The translations under genes and the position numbers were made by a program. Under the pieces are notes generated by a model that saw only the letters and a list, made by a program, of their open reading frames with translations, was not told the origin of the DNA and did not search any database. Positions 26,611 through 34,829 of a stretch of 64,000 bases of DNA are shown in pieces. The first letter of the stretch is position 1. Each line of letters opens with the position of its first letter. Source of the DNA: Oscillospiraceae bacterium (GTDB lineage: Bacteria; Bacillota; Clostridia; Oscillospirales; Ruminococcaceae); the NCBI GenBank assembly GCA_017414435.1, contig JAFQMN010000003.1, positions 1 through 64,000 of the forward strand, written 5' to 3'.

Positions 26611-27348
26611 TTACCTAAAGCTTGTTACTAATGATTTGACTAATAAATTCCAACCATCTGCTAAAATAAATATTAAAATCTTAAATGGCAGCGAGATCAT
26701 TGCCGGCGGTAACATCATCATTCCTAAAGACATAAGAATACTTGATACTACCATATCTATTATTAAAAACGGCACAAACAAACAAAAACCCATTATAAAC
26801 GCTCGTTTGAGTTCACTTATAATGAATGCCGGTACCACAACTTCTAAACCAATATCTTCTACCTTTTCTGGCCGCTTTGATTTTGAAATGTTTAAAAATA
26901 ATGCCATATCTGCCTTTTTAGTTTGCTTTAGCATGAAACTTTTAAGTGGTACTGTTGCCGCTTTGATTGCTTGCTCTTGTGTAAGTTCACCATTTTTATA
27001 TGGTGTATATGCTTGTGTGTCTATTTGTTTAATAACCGGAGACATTATAAAGACGGTTAACATTAAAGAAAGCCCCACTATAACTTGGCTTGGCGGAACT
27101 TGTGTTGTGCCCATGGCGTTCTTTAAAAAAGAAAACACGATCGTTATTCTTGTAAAGCTTGTCATCATTAAAACAATTATTGGTAATAATGATATTAGGG
27201 TTGTGAAAAGCAAAATATCTAGCACACTTGTATTTCTGCCATTCATATTTATAGAAACCGCTGGCTCTGCACTAGTTGTGAATGTACCCAGCAGCAATAC
27301 TGCAATTGTTAACCCTAATATTTTAGCATAGCGTTTAACTTTTAACAA
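26611..27348 (-). CDS. fliP: Flagellar export protein FliP
   Basis: FliP forms the pentameric core of the export channel. The 245-residue protein has an N-terminal signal-like segment ending near TSAEPAV, then four membrane helices. Signatures include TLISLLPIIVLMMTSFTRI, NAMGTTQVPPSQVIVGLSL and FIMGFCLFVPFLIIDMVVSSILMSLGMMMLPP. The start is TTG with GGAGGG 6-7 bp upstream. Confidence 0.96.
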   Translation of the reverse strand: MLKVKRYAKILGLTIAVLLLGTFTTSAEPAVSINMNGRNTSVLDILLFTTLISLLPIIVLMMTSFTRITIVFSFLKNAMGTTQVPPSQVIVGLSLMLTVFIMSPVIKQIDTQAYTPYKNGELTQEQAIKAATVPLKSFMLKQTKKADMALFLNISKSKRPEKVEDIGLEVVVPAFIISELKRAFIMGFCLFVPFLIIDMVVSSILMSLGMMMLPPAMISLPFKILIFILADGWNLLVKSLVTSFR

Positions 27349-27389
27349 GATTCGCCCTCCAAAACCAAAAAGTATATATTAAAATTAAA

Positions 27390-27764
27390 TTATTTTTCAG
27401 CAGATTTTATTTCTCTTTTATCTTTTTTAGATTCTAAGCTGTTTACCCTTGTTGTTAAGAAATCTTTGAAAGAATTAACGTTGGCTTTTTTAAAAGCAAC
27501 CAAATCTTTTGCTTCTAATTCTTGTTGAATATGAGCTGAAGAATTAGAAACCTCTACCAAAAAATAGCGTTCGCCAATTTGAATAATGCAGATATAGTTA
27601 TTCAGCCCTATATGGCATTTGTCTAATATTTTTATATATTTACTATTATTAAAATTCACTGAGTTGCCCAGTTTAAGTTTTTTGTTTAAATATATAAGCA
27701 GCACAAGCACTGCTAACACTACAATTAATGAAATTATGCCCGGCAAAATAACTTTTGAATCCAT
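27390..27764 (-). CDS. fliO: Flagellar biosynthetic protein FliO/FliZ
   Basis: FliO helps FliP assemble and is only weakly conserved. This 124-residue protein has one N-terminal membrane helix (ILPGIISLIVVLAVLVLLIYL) and then a small basic cytoplasmic domain with IKILDKCHIGLNNYICIIQIGERYFLVEVS, which matches the FliO fold. The tail is Lys/Glu-rich. ATG 27764 is preferred because AAGGTG is 6 bp upstream; a GTG at 27773 is possible. Its position between fliN/Y and fliP supports the call. Confidence 0.85.
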   Translation of the reverse strand: MDSKVILPGIISLIVVLAVLVLLIYLNKKLKLGNSVNFNNSKYIKILDKCHIGLNNYICIIQIGERYFLVEVSNSSAHIQQELEAKDLVAFKKANVNSFKDFLTTRVNSLESKKDKREIKSAEK

Positions 27765-27790
27765 TGTAAACACCTTATTATAAATTACTG

Positions 27791-29050
27791 TTAAAAAATA
27801 TCTAAAATATCTTTGGGTTTAGCAATCTCTGTTATTCTAACCCCAAAGTTTTCATCTACCACAACAACATCGCCTTTAGCAATCTTTTGGCCATTTATAA
27901 TAATATCTACCTGTGCTCCTGCCTGCCTATCTAACTGGATTATTGTACCTTTGCCATATTCCAAAACTTCTTTAATCTTTTTGCGCGTTCTGCCAAGTTC
28001 TACACTAACCTCTATTGGTATTGACATAACAAGTTTTAAATTGGACATGTTATTTATTTTTGCATTCTCTTCATCGTCAAATTGTTCAAATTCCGCTACT
28101 CGTACCTCTTTTTTCTCTGGAGTTTGAACTGCATTTAAAGTTTCTTTATAAACTTCTGGTATGTTTAAATTGCTTACGGCCTTCTCTTTTGTATTTTCAA
28201 TTTTATCTTCCATATCTAATGCCCTCCCTAACCTTTTATATATTATCTTTTCTTCAGGTGCTTCGTTCGATTCTGTTGATAATTTTGTTGGCTCTATTTG
28301 AGCCATTTCTTTTGGAATCTCTTTTGATTCTATATTTTTAAGATCTTGAGTTTCTTCCTGCTTTTCCTCTGTAACAGTTTGCACAATTTTATTTGCCTGC
28401 TTAGTCTGGCTAATTGGTTCATCTTCTATATTTTCTTTTTGCGAAGGTTTTTCTGCTATCTTTTTCTCACTCACTTTAGTAGATTTTTTTCCTTTTAATT
28501 GTGGAAATAGCTCACAAGGTATTAACAAGCAAAACTCACTGTCTAGCAGTGTTGTTATTGTGAAATTGACATTTATTTTCACCATTTCGCTTTTATTAAA
28601 ACGCCTTGCATGTTTTTGCAGTGAAGAAATTAAAAACAAATCTTCGGCTCTTATATCTATTGGATTTTGGGTGTTTTCTGTTCCTATTTTAATATTTAAA
28701 AATATCTTTTCGAATAATTCAAAAATTGATGACTTAGTTACCACATCTAACTCAAAATCTTCTTTGGCAATCGGCATATTTATAATGTTGCTCATTAATA
28801 TTCTAATGTTATCTTTTGAAGAAATAAACAAACCAAATTTTTCTATGCTAGAAAGATGGATAAAGAGATCTGCTCCTATTATTTCTTCGTTGTTAAGCTG
28901 CGGCACTAATTCGGTAAAGCTCCCAAACTCAACAGATTTTACAGAGCTATTATATTCTAAATTCAAAGTTGTTGCAAAACATTCTTTTATAAATTTAAAC
29001 AATGAATTTAATTCTGAAATTACTAAATCAGCTCGTTTTTCCGGTTGCAA
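27791..29050 (-). CDS. fliY: Flagellar C-ring protein FliN/FliY
   Basis: FliN/FliY is the lowest part of the rotor switch. The C-terminal 80 residues are a clear SpoA/FliN domain (MSIPIEVSVELGRTRKKIKEVLEYGKGTIIQLDRQAGAQVDIIINGQ). Residues 1 to about 190 resemble a CheC-like FliY phosphatase domain, but the SxxxExxN catalytic pattern reads SSIFELFE, so phosphatase activity is doubtful. An acidic linker of about 130 residues joins the two. The N-terminal CheY-binding peptide of FliY is not evident. The start is TTG after GAGGAGG. Confidence 0.88.
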   Translation of the reverse strand: MQPEKRADLVISELNSLFKFIKECFATTLNLEYNSSVKSVEFGSFTELVPQLNNEEIIGADLFIHLSSIEKFGLFISSKDNIRILMSNIINMPIAKEDFELDVVTKSSIFELFEKIFLNIKIGTENTQNPIDIRAEDLFLISSLQKHARRFNKSEMVKINVNFTITTLLDSEFCLLIPCELFPQLKGKKSTKVSEKKIAEKPSQKENIEDEPISQTKQANKIVQTVTEEKQEETQDLKNIESKEIPKEMAQIEPTKLSTESNEAPEEKIIYKRLGRALDMEDKIENTKEKAVSNLNIPEVYKETLNAVQTPEKKEVRVAEFEQFDDEENAKINNMSNLKLVMSIPIEVSVELGRTRKKIKEVLEYGKGTIIQLDRQAGAQVDIIINGQKIAKGDVVVVDENFGVRITEIAKPKDILDIF

Positions 29051-29085
29051 ATAATCAGCTCCTCCTCTTGCTATATTGTTTATAA

Positions 29086-30057
29086 TTATAATGTTTCTGT
29101 TAATTTAACGGATTTTCTGCCACGGTATACTCCTACTTTACCTAGAAACCATTCCTTGCCTTTAATAATAACTTTTACAGACGAATCTGTAAAACTATCT
29201 AGCATCATAACATCGCCAGCATGAAGAGACAGAATATCTGCAAATTCTAATTCCGTTTTACCGAGTACTACATCAATTTCAACCTCAGATTCTTTAACAT
29301 GTTCTAGCATTAAACTCTTTCTTTGGTTGATTTTTTCGCTATCTTCTAAACCCATAAAACGATTGCCCAAATTCCTAAATATATTTTCAACCAGTTCAAT
29401 TGGCATGCATATACTGAATTTTTGGGCTAGGTCTCCTATTATTATTTCGAATTCAATGCAAAGGGTTTGTGTATCTGACACAAAATATTTATTTACTTCG
29501 GGTATTAAAGCAATCTCTTCTGTGTTTGTAATGAAATCTATGTAATTTGACCATGCTGATTCGAGTATTGGATTTACGTTAGCTATAATAAAATTCTTTA
29601 TTAAATTAAGCTCTAGTACGGTGAACTTTCTATTGTTTTCTAGTTCGTCATCGCTTCCTCCTAATAATTTATTTATTATTGTATAAATTGTTTTATTGGA
29701 AAAAGCCATGACAAAATGATCTGTGGAATAGCTATCGTTCTCTTTGAGTTTTGTTTCTATAATCGGCAAAATGAAGTTTTCTCTTTTTTCTTGTGAAAAT
29801 TGGGAATAAACCATCTCATTTATAGACAAAACATCCACCTGCACTGCCGTGCGCAATACTCCTGTTAATTTATTGGCCAATGTTTTTGCAAAACAATCAT
29901 AAATTGTATTTAAAAGGCGCATATTATCTTTTGTGAAACGTTTAGGTGTTTTAAAATTATATGCCTGTATTTTTTGATCATCACTTTCTAGCATATCTAC
30001 TGCATAACCTAACTTTTCTAATTTTGCTTGTTCATCTTTAGATAAACTCCCCGGCAT
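29086..30057 (-). CDS. fliM: Flagellar motor switch protein FliM
   Basis: FliM connects FliG to FliN in the C-ring and normally receives CheY-P. The 323-residue protein has the middle CheC-like domain (around LLNTIYDCFAKTLANKL and FTVLELNLIKNFI) and a C-terminal SpoA domain (VVLGKTELEFADILSLHAGDVMMLDS). The N-terminus reads LSKDEQAKLEKLGY; the usual LSQ(D/E)EIDALL CheY-binding peptide has lost its IDALL part. RBS AAAGGAG. fliL, normally just before fliM, is missing. Confidence 0.94.
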   Translation of the reverse strand: MPGSLSKDEQAKLEKLGYAVDMLESDDQKIQAYNFKTPKRFTKDNMRLLNTIYDCFAKTLANKLTGVLRTAVQVDVLSINEMVYSQFSQEKRENFILPIIETKLKENDSYSTDHFVMAFSNKTIYTIINKLLGGSDDELENNRKFTVLELNLIKNFIIANVNPILESAWSNYIDFITNTEEIALIPEVNKYFVSDTQTLCIEFEIIIGDLAQKFSICMPIELVENIFRNLGNRFMGLEDSEKINQRKSLMLEHVKESEVEIDVVLGKTELEFADILSLHAGDVMMLDSFTDSSVKVIIKGKEWFLGKVGVYRGRKSVKLTETL

Positions 30058-30098
30058 GGTTTTGGCTCCTTTCTAAAACTACATATCTCTTATATTCT

Positions 30099-30959
30099 TT
30101 AAGCTTTTTCTAAACTTTCTACCTCTGCTGCACTTAACTCATCGCTTTCTAAACTGTTTTGTGTAGCATCTTCTTCATTGTTAGAATCATTTGGATTTGC
30201 ATCTTTTTCTGCAATTTCTTTATACAGTTTAGCCACCGATGCTTGTTCTGTATCCATTTCTGAAATAAAAATTTCTACACGTCTATTTTGTGCCTGGCCT
30301 TCTGTTGTTGTATTATCCCCAATAGGGAAATATTTACCGTACCCTTTAGATATAAGTTTAGAAGGCTCTATAATATTTTTACCCTCAATAAATTCCACAA
30401 CGCTGTTTGCCCTCTCTGATGAAAGAGCTCTATCGGAAATTGGGTATTTGCTATTACTTACAACGTCTGCTGTATGCCCAGTGACCTGCAGCATACCAAT
30501 CTTTTCACTTATACCGGAAATTGCATCGCAAAGTTTATCTAAAATCTGCCGTGCTTCTTCTTTAAGTACTGCACTATCTGGCCCAAAGAATATATTACTT
30601 TTAAATCTTAAAAACACATAATCTGAGCCCCTATAAACATTAATCGATTCTGTTAGGTTATTGGTTCTTATGTAATCTCGTAAATGCCTATATAATTCGT
30701 CGAAGTCTGTTGCTTGGGCTACTTCTACATCTTCTATTGTTTCTTCTTTTGTTATATCTTGTGCTATCTCGTTATCTTTATTCTTTGCTGCCTCTGCTAA
30801 CTCCTCCCACTTTTCTGTATTGATTGTAGACCTTGAAGTAAGCAGAACAAAAAATGTAAGTAGCAGAGTTATCATATCTGCATAAGTATTCAGCCAAGAG
30901 CCTGAACCCTCTTCTGTAACTTCACCGCGCCTTTTTCTTCTCAAAAATACCACATCCAT
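30099..30959 (-). CDS. motB: Flagellar stator protein MotB (OmpA family)
   Basis: MotB anchors the stator to peptidoglycan. The single membrane helix contains the proton- or sodium-carrying aspartate (Asp28 in NTYADMITLLLTFFVLL). A plug and linker region follow, then an OmpA/MotB domain with TGHTADV, SDRALSSERANSVVEFI and AQNRRVEIFI. The tail is acidic. The ATG at 30959 has a weak RBS, and an in-frame TTG six codons later would give the family-like MRRKRRGE start. It follows motA by 27 bp. Confidence 0.93.
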   Translation of the reverse strand: MDVVFLRRKRRGEVTEEGSGSWLNTYADMITLLLTFFVLLTSRSTINTEKWEELAEAAKNKDNEIAQDITKEETIEDVEVAQATDFDELYRHLRDYIRTNNLTESINVYRGSDYVFLRFKSNIFFGPDSAVLKEEARQILDKLCDAISGISEKIGMLQVTGHTADVVSNSKYPISDRALSSERANSVVEFIEGKNIIEPSKLISKGYGKYFPIGDNTTTEGQAQNRRVEIFISEMDTEQASVAKLYKEIAEKDANPNDSNNEEDATQNSLESDELSAAEVESLEKA

Positions 30960-30986
30960 CAGAAAAATTAAAATATAATTATTTTA

Positions 30987-31751
30987 CTACTTTTTTGGTC
31001 TTTTACTCTTAGTTAGCATCATAGAAAGTTTATCGCTAATATATTGAGGCGTTTCTCCTGCTTGAATATCAAGCACTCCCTCTATAATTAATTCTTTGCA
31101 GAAAGCTTTATTCTCACTGCTCATCATGATTTTGTTTGCAACCGGAACAAAAAATATATTTGCAAACATGGAGCCATAAAATGTTGTGATTAATGCAACT
31201 GCCATGTTAGGCCCTATTACGCTATAGTCTGACATATTATTAAGCATTCCAATAAGCCCTATTAATGTTCCTATCATACCAAAGGCCGGTGCCAAAGTGG
31301 AACCTTTTATATAAAAATTATATGCTTTCATATCATCTGCGGTAGAAGCTTCTACGCTCATTTCTAACGTGTTGCGAATCTTTTCGGAATCTACTGCGTC
31401 AACAACCATGAGCAAAGCATCTTTTAAAAATTCATCGTCTATTCCATTTGCTTTGTTCTCTAAAGAAAGAATACCATTCATTCTAGCTTCTTGTGCAAGC
31501 TCTCTTAATTGTTCAACGTATTTTGATGGAATGTACTTTTTTTCATTTAAAAACAGTACTTTTAAATATTTTAGGCTAAATAGAATATCTTTAATATCGT
31601 AACATGCTATTAAAACGCCAACAACTCCGCCAAAAACAATCAAAAAACTATTAAAGTCAACAAATATAGAAAAAGAACCATTGCCAGATAACATACTGGC
31701 TACAACCAAACCAACACTTACTATTATACCTAAAGTAAACGAAAAATTCAA
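30987..31751 (-). CDS. motA: Flagellar stator protein MotA
   Basis: MotA forms the stator ion channel with MotB. The 254-residue protein has four membrane helices (about 5-25, 30-50, 150-170, 180-205). Family pieces include FIVFGGVVGVLIACYD, APAFGMIGTLIGLIGMLNNM and VALITTFYGSMFANIFFVPVANKI. The start is TTG with GGTGAT upstream. Having motAB inside the large fla operon is typical for Clostridium. Confidence 0.95.
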   Translation of the reverse strand: MNFSFTLGIIVSVGLVVASMLSGNGSFSIFVDFNSFLIVFGGVVGVLIACYDIKDILFSLKYLKVLFLNEKKYIPSKYVEQLRELAQEARMNGILSLENKANGIDDEFLKDALLMVVDAVDSEKIRNTLEMSVEASTADDMKAYNFYIKGSTLAPAFGMIGTLIGLIGMLNNMSDYSVIGPNMAVALITTFYGSMFANIFFVPVANKIMMSSENKAFCKELIIEGVLDIQAGETPQYISDKLSMMLTKSKRPKK

Positions 31752-31805
31752 AAAAAATCACCACTATTTCTATTAAAATTCATTTATGCGAAATAGACTG
31801 CAAAA

Positions 31806-31982
31806 CTAAATTGACTTTTTAAAACTCAATATTCTATTAATTATTTCTTCTTTGGACTGTTTAACTACAATCTTCTTTCCGCCAGATAATGTTATTACTG
31901 TGTCTGGATTCATCTCTATTGTTTCAATAAAATCGCTATTTAAAACAAATTCGGTACCATCTAATTTATTTAATATAATCAT
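31806..31982 (-). CDS. flbD: FlbD family flagellar protein
   Basis: This 58-residue gene starts MIILNKLDGTEFVLNSDFIE, continues ETIEMNPDTVITLSGGKKIVV and ends with a Lys-rich helix. That is the FlbD family (PF06289), a small protein of unknown mechanism placed between flgE and motA in spirochaetes and Firmicutes. RBS AGAAGGT is 8 bp before the ATG. The position fits exactly. It is short enough to be missed by length cut-offs. Confidence 0.93.
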   Translation of the reverse strand: MIILNKLDGTEFVLNSDFIETIEMNPDTVITLSGGKKIVVKQSKEEIINRILSFKKSI

Positions 31983-32064
31983 AAACCATACCTTCTATTT
32001 TTTATGTTATTGGCGGCCATGCAACCGCCAATAACATAATATCACAAAAATTAAAAAATAGCAA

Positions 32065-33342
32065 CTATACTCCTCTAACTATATTTGCATCACTTTCTTC
32101 TACCTGCAAAGATGTGTTTAGTGCATTGTTTGCAAAAACGTGAACCGCTTTAGATTTAGCCAACTCAATTGAGCATTCACTTAAATCTACGTTAGAGCCT
32201 TCCAGCATTCCAGCCTCAAATCTGCCTGCTCCGCTTTCTCCTGCTGTACCGTATTTTGGTTCACCGGCTGCCTGAGAAGCAATTAAAAGGCCGTTGCTAC
32301 CATTTACCAAAGAGTCCGGGGAATCGAACCGAACATTTGCAAGCTTTGCCAAAATTACTGTCTCACCATTTTTAACACCAATAATTTCGCCGTTACCGTT
32401 AATTCTAACATCAGAATAATCTTTTAGGTTTTGCACCCTAATAACACATGCATTGTCTGCTGTGCAAGGAACCGCAACTAAGCCTTGATCATGATGAGCG
32501 TTGTCTACCCAACTGCCGGCCTGTCCCCTATTTAAAATGTTGCCAACATCAGCTTGGCCATTAACCCATTGTGGTTTTTTGTTGGTTGGATGGTTAGCAT
32601 TAATATTTACCCAACCCACTGCAAACATACCATTAGAAGTTACCAAACGGTTATCTGTGTGGTTTGCACCACCGCCATCATCAATTGTGATTGAATCCCA
32701 GTGCATATCGCCTACTCTTGTGTAGTCTACATTTAAACCAAAGCCAGATATATGTTTAGGAGCCGCAATATCATTCTGCCCAAATGCATGATTTCTAGCC
32801 TCCTGCGTTCTTAAAGGGATACAATTAACTGGTGGTACTGCAGCTGCACCGCCTACTGCTAATGCATAATCGTTACCATCAGACCTTACAAACATTGCGT
32901 TTGTTAAAGCTGTGTTTCCTCCATTATCTTGAGTAGCACCCAAACCAGTATATCTTGCTAGAATATTTGTAGAATTGTCAAGCGCTGGAGAAATTGTGTG
33001 CATTCTGTCTATATTAACTGCCGGGTTAATAGAAGCAACTGCAAAGTAACCTTCGCCGTCTATTGCTACCTGTGTGCTTTTGCCGGTGTCTTTTAGTTCT
33101 GCCTGTTGGTCGCTTTCGTAGGTCTCTGCAATTTTTGTGCCTCTAACATATTGACGTGCATTTGTTGCTGCCACACCATTTGTTGCTTTAAGCTCTGAAC
33201 CTTCTGATACATAGCCCGCTGTTTTTGCTACCGCTAAACGTTGCCTAAAGCCATTTGTGTGTGCGTTTGCACCTGATTCTGCTGCAGATTCCATCTGCTT
33301 ACGTGTTGATCTTAATGCCGAAACTATTCCGTATAAATTCAT
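32065..33342 (-). CDS. flgE: Flagellar hook protein FlgE, divergent
   Basis: This 425-residue hook protein builds the universal joint. The N-terminus MNLYGIVSALRSTRKQMESA lacks the normal GNNIANVNTxGFK and instead has GANAHTNGFRQRL. The expected FFAV-type core appears as VAIDGEGYFAVAS, and a late GMLEGSNVDLSE fits the family, but the final helix (CSIELAKSKAVHVFANNALN) does not show MIxxQRxFQANS. By eye it is richer in G+C, Ala and Gly than its neighbours. Identity rests on position between flg_new and flbD plus these motifs. Confidence 0.8.
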   Translation of the reverse strand: MNLYGIVSALRSTRKQMESAAESGANAHTNGFRQRLAVAKTAGYVSEGSELKATNGVAATNARQYVRGTKIAETYESDQQAELKDTGKSTQVAIDGEGYFAVASINPAVNIDRMHTISPALDNSTNILARYTGLGATQDNGGNTALTNAMFVRSDGNDYALAVGGAAAVPPVNCIPLRTQEARNHAFGQNDIAAPKHISGFGLNVDYTRVGDMHWDSITIDDGGGANHTDNRLVTSNGMFAVGWVNINANHPTNKKPQWVNGQADVGNILNRGQAGSWVDNAHHDQGLVAVPCTADNACVIRVQNLKDYSDVRINGNGEIIGVKNGETVILAKLANVRFDSPDSLVNGSNGLLIASQAAGEPKYGTAGESGAGRFEAGMLEGSNVDLSECSIELAKSKAVHVFANNALNTSLQVEESDANIVRGV

Positions 33343-33391
33343 ATATTATTACTCCTTTTTAAATTCTAAACAATTTATTTTTTATTTTTTT

Positions 33392-33417
33392 AAAGCTCTT
33401 CTGTCGTTCCGAGCTTT
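33392..33417. other. Intercistronic hairpin before flgE
   Basis: AAAGCTC (33392-33398) pairs with GAGCTTT (33411-33417) around a 12-nt loop, in the 108-bp gap between flg_new and flgE. On the transcribed minus strand it is followed by A residues rather than U, so an mRNA processing or stability element is more likely than a terminator. Confidence 0.4.
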
Positions 33418-33450
33418 TTAGGTCTCTTAAAAGTCCAACCTATTTTTATT

Positions 33451-33840
33451 TTAGATTACCAATGCGCCGTCTATGTTAGTGAAAACATTACTATTGCAAT
33501 ATTTTTTTTGCGTTCCAGTAATAACTGTTCTGCTACCTGTGTTTACAATGAACATGTTTTCATCCATCATAATTAAGGCGTTTTTAACTCCTTTTTCGTA
33601 AGCTGCATCTATTCCAGAACTCAACCGTTTTAAAGATGTTTGATCTAACGTAATGTTGCGTTCACTAATTCTTTGCCCCGCATGTTTTGAAATTTTTATG
33701 TTATTCAAACTAAGTTGCAGTTCTTCTTCAAAAGTTTTTTCTGTTTTAACCGTATCTTTTTGCGTTCTGCTATTAACCTGAGAAGGACTGAATCTATCTA
33801 TCCGTTCAAAACGGTTTAGCAGCTTAACCTCTTCGCTCAT
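33451..33840 (-). CDS. TIGR02530 flagellar operon protein (flg_new)
   Basis: This 129-residue protein has the family core ISKHAGQRISERNITL and KNALIMMDENMFIVNTGSRTVIT. The family is found only in flagellar operons of Firmicutes and some other phyla, next to flgD and flgE; its function is not established. An N-terminal unstructured region of about 45 residues contains a Lys/Thr-rich stretch. RBS AAAGGAGGTG is very strong. Position between flgD and flgE confirms the call. Confidence 0.9.
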   Translation of the reverse strand: MSEEVKLLNRFERIDRFSPSQVNSRTQKDTVKTEKTFEEELQLSLNNIKISKHAGQRISERNITLDQTSLKRLSSGIDAAYEKGVKNALIMMDENMFIVNTGSRTVITGTQKKYCNSNVFTNIDGALVI

Positions 33841-33875
33841 AGTTTCACCTCCTTTAAAGTTTTACAACCATTCTA

Positions 33876-34829
33876 TTAATGGAGAGTTTTAATTTTTTGA
33901 TCTGCTTGTTGCTTTTGCAAACCTGCTTCTTTTCTTATTTCCCCCAATTGAGTTGAAACTTTTTTGGCCTCTGCAAGTGCTAACTGTGCTGCCGCAACCT
34001 GTTCTTTAAGCTCTTCTTTTGTTAAATGCTTATCTTTTTGTGTGTAAGTTTCTTCCGGTTGAGCCTCTGCCATGTTGACTTTTTTATGCACTTGTTCCGC
34101 ATCTTCTTGGTCTTCTGCTCTAAAGTTCCTGATTCTTTTTATACCTTTAGTAACAACTTCACGCAAACGCTTTAATTCTTCTCTTGTACTTGCTTGGCAG
34201 CTTTCTATGCTTGCTATGCGCTTCTTGATAATATCCATTGCCACATTGGCTTCTGCTTTATTTTCTGCTTGCTTTATTGCGGCAACTTCTTTTTTAATAT
34301 CTTCTAATGCTGCCTGTGAAGTTTGAAGGCTTGATTGAACTACATCTGCATTCGAGCTAAAATCATGGTTACTAGATTTTTTAACTACTTCTTCAACATT
34401 GCCCTCACCTACAATATCTTTAAGTGAATAAGCCTCGCCGTTAACAAAAAACTTTGGCTCCCTTGCACCCTCCGGGAATTCAACAAAATCTACTTTGCCG
34501 CTTATTGCTTCTGTTGATGTACCATTGCGTTTTTTTACAACAACATCTTTTCCAACGTAATCGTATGCACTTTTGCGGTTTTCCATCTCAAAGCTCTGCA
34601 AAGCTAGTTGGTGTTGTTGCATTTGAATCAACTGGCCTTGTAGATCGAAATCACTACCTTCATTGTCTATTCCCATGTATTTAGACTGAGCTTGAAGCAT
34701 TTTAAAAAAATCTTCCATTGTAAGCACGTCATTATGGCTTTTGGCTTTCTTCTTGCGGTCAGTTGCAACATTAGCTCTCTCTAAAGAATCTGAAACAAAC
34801 TTATTTATTTGAGTTTTGCTTACCGTCAT
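33876..34829 (-). CDS. flgD: Hook-cap protein FlgD with long coiled-coil tail
   Basis: FlgD caps the growing hook. Residues 30-150 show the family pattern: MEDFFKMLQAQ, LIQMQQHQLALQSFEM, DYVGKDVVVKK and a short FlgD beta domain ending in YSLKDIVGEG. After about residue 150 comes an unusual extension of about 165 residues, rich in Lys, Glu, Gln and Ala, with strong heptad-like spacing and no known domain. The tail replaces the C-terminal FnIII-like part of enteric FlgD. The start overlaps the fliK stop by 4 bp. Confidence 0.82.
   Translation of the reverse strand: MTVSKTQINKFVSDSLERANVATDRKKKAKSHNDVLTMEDFFKMLQAQSKYMGIDNEGSDFDLQGQLIQMQQHQLALQSFEMENRKSAYDYVGKDVVVKKRNGTSTEAISGKVDFVEFPEGAREPKFFVNGEAYSLKDIVGEGNVEEVVKKSSNHDFSSNADVVQSSLQTSQAALEDIKKEVAAIKQAENKAEANVAMDIIKKRIASIESCQASTREELKRLREVVTKGIKRIRNFRAEDQEDAEQVHKKVNMAEAQPEETYTQKDKHLTKEELKEQVAAAQLALAEAKKVSTQLGEIRKEAGLQKQQADQKIKTLH

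Noticed and set aside
26486..27331. 281-codon plus-strand open frame across fliQ and fliP
   Set aside because: It lies antisense to two firmly identified flagellar genes and looks like a low-complexity mirror of their codons.
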